From: Streptomyces qaidamensis
GTDB taxonomy: Bacteria > Actinomycetota > Actinomycetes > Streptomycetales > Streptomycetaceae
DNA length: 64,000 bases
Reading direction: 5' to 3'
Assembly: GCF_001611795.1 (NCBI RefSeq)
Contig: NZ_CP015098.1
Location: forward strand, 4,526,001 to 4,590,000
Position numbers and translations under genes: made by a program. Below, in pieces: positions 60,872-64,000 of the stretch (positions within the stretch are counted from its first letter, which is position 1; every line of letters starts with the position of its first letter). Below the pieces are notes generated by a model. That model was not told where the DNA came from and did not search any database. It worked only from the letters and a program-made list of their open reading frames with translations.

Positions 60872-62149
60872 TCATGCGGCGACATCCAGTCGGGTCGGTA
60901 GGTAGGGCCGCCACAGGGACTCCGTCGTGCGCAGCCCGTATCGCAGGGCGTCACACGAGTGGTCGTTCTCCTTGATCGGCTTGTCCTCGCCGCGCTCCGC
61001 CGCCTCGTCGTCCCAGGAGTAGCCGGGCATCTCGTCGATGAGGCCCTCGGCGGACTCGTGGATGTACAGGCCCTCCGTCGACAGCAGGGAGGACACGGTG
61101 CGGATGCCGTCCAGGACGGCGTTGTCGGCCTGGGTGACGCCCGGGACCTGGTCGCGGTGCAGCTGCTCGATGTACGAGGCGGCGGACGGGTCGACGACGG
61201 TCCACTCTGGGGCGACGCCGACGACGTTGGTTCCGGGCTGCGTAACCTTTGCGAGCCACTGTCGGCGGGCCCGGGAGTATTCGGCGTCGGTCATCTGCTT
61301 CCGCTCGCGGCGGGAGTCGTACCGGTACTCGCTGACGACGTACAGCTTCCGGTCTGCGCCGAGGCCGATGAGGACGTCGGCGTAGGGGTTGACGGTGCCG
61401 TAGTCGATCCCGTCGCACAGCCAGCGGTCGATCCTGGGGAGCGTCGAGACGACGTGCTTCTTGACGTCGAACTGCTCGTAGATCGCGCCCTCGGACTGGA
61501 CCCAGTGGCCGAGGATGTAGCGGCGGTACCAGAGGCCGGTGAAGTTCCGCTTCATCCGGGCCTTGTAGTCCTCCGAGAGGCCCGGGTTGTCGTCCATGAC
61601 GAAGTGCCAGGTGCGGATGCCCAGCTCATCGGCACGGTTCAGCCACTCCTTGCGCGCCCAGTGGCCCGGATTGTCCGGGTTGGTCGTCGCAAAGATCAGT
61701 GCGCCGGGTACGGACATGCGGTCGACGAGACGCTTGAAGAACTCCTTCGGCAACAGGGTCAGTTCGTCGACGTATGCGCCCGCGCCGGTGAGGCCGCGGA
61801 GCCTGGCTTCGGCCTTGGCGTCGTTGGCGGTAACGACCTCGATCTTCTTGCCGAGGATCCACGCGACGCTGGAGCCGCGGGTGTAGCTGACCAGCTTGGC
61901 GGTGTCGACGCCGACGATGTTCGGGTCCTGCAGGGGGCCGAACACGTTGCGGGCCACGGTGTCGTAGGTCTTGCCGACGACGACCAGGTCCCCGCCGGCG
62001 GGTGCTGTCCAGACGTACATCAACCAGCGCAGCAGCGAGGCGATGGTCTTGCCGGACCGGACCGATCCTTCCCAGACGTTCAGCCAGGCTGTCGAGTGGG
62101 CGATGCTCCGTTCCTGCTTGTCGGACAGCCCCAGCTCAGTGGTCGCCAT
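60872..62149 (-). CDS. Terminase large subunit
   Basis: A 425-residue packaging motor. The ATPase domain has Walker A VWEGSVRSGKTIASLLRW near residue 25, Walker B GAYVDELTLL near 125 and the coupling motif FATTNPDNPGHW. The nuclease domain has acidic sites in CDGIDYGTVNPYADVLIGL near 250 and the closing KENDHSCDALRYGLR near 400. Closest to PBSX/SPP1-type terminases, which use headful packaging. The ATG start overlaps the small subunit gene by 14 bases. Confidence 0.95.
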   Translation of the reverse strand: MATTELGLSDKQERSIAHSTAWLNVWEGSVRSGKTIASLLRWLMYVWTAPAGGDLVVVGKTYDTVARNVFGPLQDPNIVGVDTAKLVSYTRGSSVAWILGKKIEVVTANDAKAEARLRGLTGAGAYVDELTLLPKEFFKRLVDRMSVPGALIFATTNPDNPGHWARKEWLNRADELGIRTWHFVMDDNPGLSEDYKARMKRNFTGLWYRRYILGHWVQSEGAIYEQFDVKKHVVSTLPRIDRWLCDGIDYGTVNPYADVLIGLGADRKLYVVSEYRYDSRRERKQMTDAEYSRARRQWLAKVTQPGTNVVGVAPEWTVVDPSAASYIEQLHRDQVPGVTQADNAVLDGIRTVSSLLSTEGLYIHESAEGLIDEMPGYSWDDEAAERGEDKPIKENDHSCDALRYGLRTTESLWRPYLPTRLDVAA

Positions 62150-62633
62150 GCTTGGCTCGGAGCTTGTCGAAGAGGCCTACGAGGAGCGAACCGACCTCGT
62201 CTGCGCCGCCCTCCTCCTTGGGTGGGGCGAGCTTCAGCGACCGGTCGACGGCGGTGGCGACCAGTCCCATGTACGCGCGCTTGTCGCCGGGGGTCGGCTC
62301 GGGCGCGGTATGGGTGTCGAAGTCGTGTTCCTTGCCGCCCCAGTCCCAGTACTCGTGTGGCTGGTTGATCTTCGCGGCCTCGCGCTCGGCGATGTCCTGG
62401 AGCTTGATGGCGAAGGCGGCGCGGCGGGCGGCGAGGTCGGCCTGACGGACCTCGGTCGCGGTGCGCACCTCGGCGGCCCGGGCGAAGCTGATGCCGAGGC
62501 CTTTGGCGATCTCGCTGATCGTGCGGCCGGAGCGGCCCAGCTCGGTGGCGATCTCGTTGCGGCCCTTGCCCTCCGCGTGGAGTTCGCGGACGCGCTGGCG
62601 GTCTTCGTCGGTGACCGGTCGGGCCTTGCCCAT
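62136..62633 (-). CDS. Terminase small subunit
   Basis: A 165-residue DNA-recognition subunit. The N-terminal helix-turn-helix is HAEGKGRNEIATELGRSGRT, then ISEIAKGLGISFARAAEVRT. A helical middle (RRAAFAIKLQDIAEREAAKI) follows, and a C-terminal part likely contacts the large subunit. ATG at 62633 with AGGGGGG upstream. A start at 62654 is possible. Confidence 0.88.
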   Translation of the reverse strand: MGKARPVTDEDRQRVRELHAEGKGRNEIATELGRSGRTISEIAKGLGISFARAAEVRTATEVRQADLAARRAAFAIKLQDIAEREAAKINQPHEYWDWGGKEHDFDTHTAPEPTPGDKRAYMGLVATAVDRSLKLAPPKEEGGADEVGSLLVGLFDKLRAKHGDH

Positions 62634-62656
62634 GGCGGTCACCCCCCTGGACATGG

Positions 62657-62685
62657 CGAAGGCCCGCACTGTGGCGGGCCTTTCG
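62657..62685 (-). terminator. Terminator ahead of the late operon
   Basis: A 9-bp stem AAGGCCCGC (59-67) with GCGGGCCTT (74-82 of the 62600s) within 62657-62685. It separates the lipoprotein and TA genes from the terminase genes. The late promoter is then expected between here and terS, or transcription starts further back. Confidence 0.7.
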
Positions 62686-62788
62686 TGTGCGCTCGGCGGC
62701 GCGATCTATGAGTCTGTGTTTGTGTCCGGGCACGCCGGACTTGGCCCCAGGATGGATCATGCGGTCCCGGGATGCAACTACGTCACGG

Positions 62789-63133
62789 TCATGCCTTCCA
62801 TCCGGCGTCGAGGCAGGCCTGGGCGAAGCTGTCGGCGCCCAGCTGCCAGGCGCCGGCGGATGCTTCGGAGCCCCGGGCGAGCGCCTTGGCGTTGTCGGCG
62901 ATCCCGTTGGTGATCGAGGACTGCGCCCACTTGTTGACCTTGTTCGCCAGGTCGATGCGGGCGGACTGCGTCTGGGCGCCCTTGTACCCGGTGGCGAAGT
63001 CGTCGCATGCGAGTGAGGCGGCGTCGTCGAGCTTGGTGGGGTCGGCGGGCTCGTCGCTGGTGCCGCTGCTGGAGCAGGCGGTGAGCGCGCAAGCGAGCGC
63101 GGCTACCGCGACGACAGTGTGAAGGATGCGCAT
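62789..63133 (-). CDS. Small predicted lipoprotein
   Basis: A 114-residue exported lipoprotein. The signal is MRILHTVVAVAALACALTAC with the lipobox LTAC, Cys 20 being the lipidation site, then a Ser/Gly linker and a helical domain (ASLACDDFATGYKGAQTQSA, ALARGSEASAGAWQLGADSF) with two more cysteines that could pair. ATG start. In prophages, expressed lipoproteins of this sort often change the host surface or exclude other phages. That role is only inferred. Confidence 0.8.
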   Translation of the reverse strand: MRILHTVVAVAALACALTACSSSGTSDEPADPTKLDDAASLACDDFATGYKGAQTQSARIDLANKVNKWAQSSITNGIADNAKALARGSEASAGAWQLGADSFAQACLDAGWKA

Positions 63134-63232
63134 GGTCCCCCCAGAACGGTTGCTGAGGCGGCATCATGCCGCAGTTCGCTGGGGCTTCGTGCGAGAACTG
63201 TAAAGGGCGCAGGAGGCGTCCGCTGGGCAGGC

Positions 63233-63652
63233 CTACAGGCTCAACGGGTTGATCTTCACTCGCTGCCCGACCTGCTGGGGGAAGTTCACCACGCGGAAAG
63301 AGTGGGCGCCGGTCACTTCGGATAGCGCGTCAAGGATGTGAGGCATCGCAGCTAGGTACGCGGAGGCTGTGGCCGCGATGAGTTGCAGCCCAGCGGCGTC
63401 AGGCTCACGATGGCCGATCCAGTGAAGACCAGTCTCTATGTATGCCGCTCGTTCGTCGCGGTTGGAGAGTTGGTTGCGGTCCTGCGTCATGATGGCGTCG
63501 AAGCCGCGGTCTTTGACTTCCCGGATGAGGTCGGGATCGAGCGTGCCTCGGAGTCCTTCATCGTGCGCCGACGTGAACTCGTGACGGTAGAAGACTGTGC
63601 GCAGGGGCGCTAGGACTGCTGGGGATTCGTTCTCGTCCAGGAAGAACTTCAC
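63233..63652 (-). CDS. PIN-like toxin (DUF5615/Mut7-C type)
   Basis: A 139-residue protein with the PIN-like start MKFFLDENESPAVLAPLRTV, where the DEN acids are the metal site. The second acidic patch is EVKDRGFDAIMTQDRNQLSN, with the conserved TQD-type. The C-terminus is alpha-helical. It is the toxin half of a DUF433/DUF5615 (VapC45-like) pair, probably an RNase. Its start overlaps the DUF433 stop by 4 bases. Confidence 0.75.
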   Translation of the reverse strand: MKFFLDENESPAVLAPLRTVFYRHEFTSAHDEGLRGTLDPDLIREVKDRGFDAIMTQDRNQLSNRDERAAYIETGLHWIGHREPDAAGLQLIAATASAYLAAMPHILDALSEVTGAHSFRVVNFPQQVGQRVKINPLSL

Positions 63653-64000
63653 GCTGCCGTCCTGCGGAGCTGAATCACTTCCGCGTGGAAGTCTGCCGCG
63701 TCTGCGGCTGCTGCCTGGGTGACGGTTGGGTAGAAGCGTTCGATGTCGCCGGGAGGGATGCCGCCCTCGACGAGCTTGGCGATGGTGTCATAGGCGACTC
63801 GGGTGCCGGCGACGGTTGGCCAGCCGCCAAGCCGCTGCTGCTCAACCTCTACGTTCGGCCGAGGGCGACGGAAGTCGACGACCCCTCGCCCCTGCAGGTT
63901 GGTGAAGGCGGCGAAGGCGTCCTCGATGCTGAGAAGGACTTCCTGGCCTGGGCGTCGGACGAGGTCGATCGCGCGGTCGTGTTCCTTGAGGAACACTGTG
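63649..64000 (-). CDS. DUF433 antitoxin (5' end outside window)
   Basis: At least 115 residues, with the frame open to the window edge and so probably truncated at the N-terminus. The DUF433 domain is clear: RLGGWPTVAGTRVAYDTIAK, then VEGGIPPGDIERFYPTVTQA near the end. VapB45-type antitoxins carry an N-terminal HTH-like part that would lie beyond 64000. The pair with the PIN-like gene is tight (4-base overlap). Confidence 0.75.
   Translation of the reverse strand, partial: TVFLKEHDRAIDLVRRPGQEVLLSIEDAFAAFTNLQGRGVVDFRRPRPNVEVEQQRLGGWPTVAGTRVAYDTIAKLVEGGIPPGDIERFYPTVTQAAAADAADFHAEVIQLRRTAA

Larger units (their letters stand above)
32666..64000. mobile_element. Siphovirus-type prophage at tRNA-Ile (right end outside window)
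   Basis: Everything from the tRNA to the window edge departs from the conserved origin gene order. It holds a complete head-tail-lysis module on the minus strand plus cargo. Present: both terminases, portal, MuF, scaffold, coat, connectors, tail tube, frameshifted chaperones, tape measure, tail adhesin, holin-like protein and endolysin. Absent: integrase, repressor, replication genes and attR, which should lie to the right. The exact core of attL is not visible without attR. The structural genes look intact, with no frameshifts beyond the programmed one. Confidence 0.87.

Noticed and set aside
32666..64000. CRISPR array or defence island in the element
   Set aside because: No regularly spaced repeats and no recognised defence nuclease besides the TA pair were found.

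Overview
The window is GC-rich actinobacterial DNA, almost certainly from a Streptomyces chromosome at its replication origin. The gene order pcnA, murJ, sigM, trxB-trxA, parB-parA, rsmG, jag, yidC, yidD, rnpA, rpmH, dnaA, oriC, dnaN, gnd, recF, dciA, gyrB, gyrA is the classic streptomycete origin layout. It comes with TTGTCCACA-type DnaA boxes and TGTTTCACGTGAAACA parS sites. Having gnd between dnaN and recF is also typical of streptomycetes.

Positions 1-12.1 kb hold the envelope and redox side of the origin region: partial pcnA, a secreted or anchored DUF6049 protein, MurJ, a membrane pseudokinase, the ECF factor SigM with its zinc-finger anti-sigma factor, and trxBA behind a textbook sigma-R promoter. 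A frameshifted SapA-like secreted protein gene lies between the pseudokinase and sigM. Positions 12.1-19.2 kb (minus strand) hold a GNAT enzyme, parB-parA and the rsmG-jag-yidC-yidD-rnpA-rpmH cluster. Five parS sites lie between 9.9 and 15.4 kb. Positions 19.2-32.5 kb (plus strand) hold dnaA, oriC, dnaN, gnd, recF, dciA, gyrB, gyrA and a DUF3566 membrane protein, ending in tRNA-Ile(GAT).

From tRNA-Ile to the right edge lies a large integrated element, a siphovirus-type prophage that runs past the window. Read leftwards on the minus strand its order is: a DUF433/PIN-like toxin-antitoxin pair and a lipoprotein, then small and large terminase, SPP1-type portal, a MuF head protein fused to a metalloprotease-like tail, scaffold, P22-like coat, head-tail connectors, tail tube, frameshifted tail chaperones, tape measure, tail adhesin, holin-like protein and amidase endolysin. 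No integrase, repressor or replication gene is seen, so those and attR should lie beyond 64 kb.

Between tRNA-Ile and the lysis genes (33.5-38.9 kb) is a cargo-like segment. It holds a three-gene graspetide (ATP-grasp RiPP) cluster with a PIMT-like methyltransferase, two XRE-type regulators, an unknown protein and a HAD phosphatase. The points most worth a second look are this RiPP cluster in the prophage arm, the MuF-metalloprotease fusion with a small gene behind it, and the regulatory palindromes and repeats at the tRNA junction.
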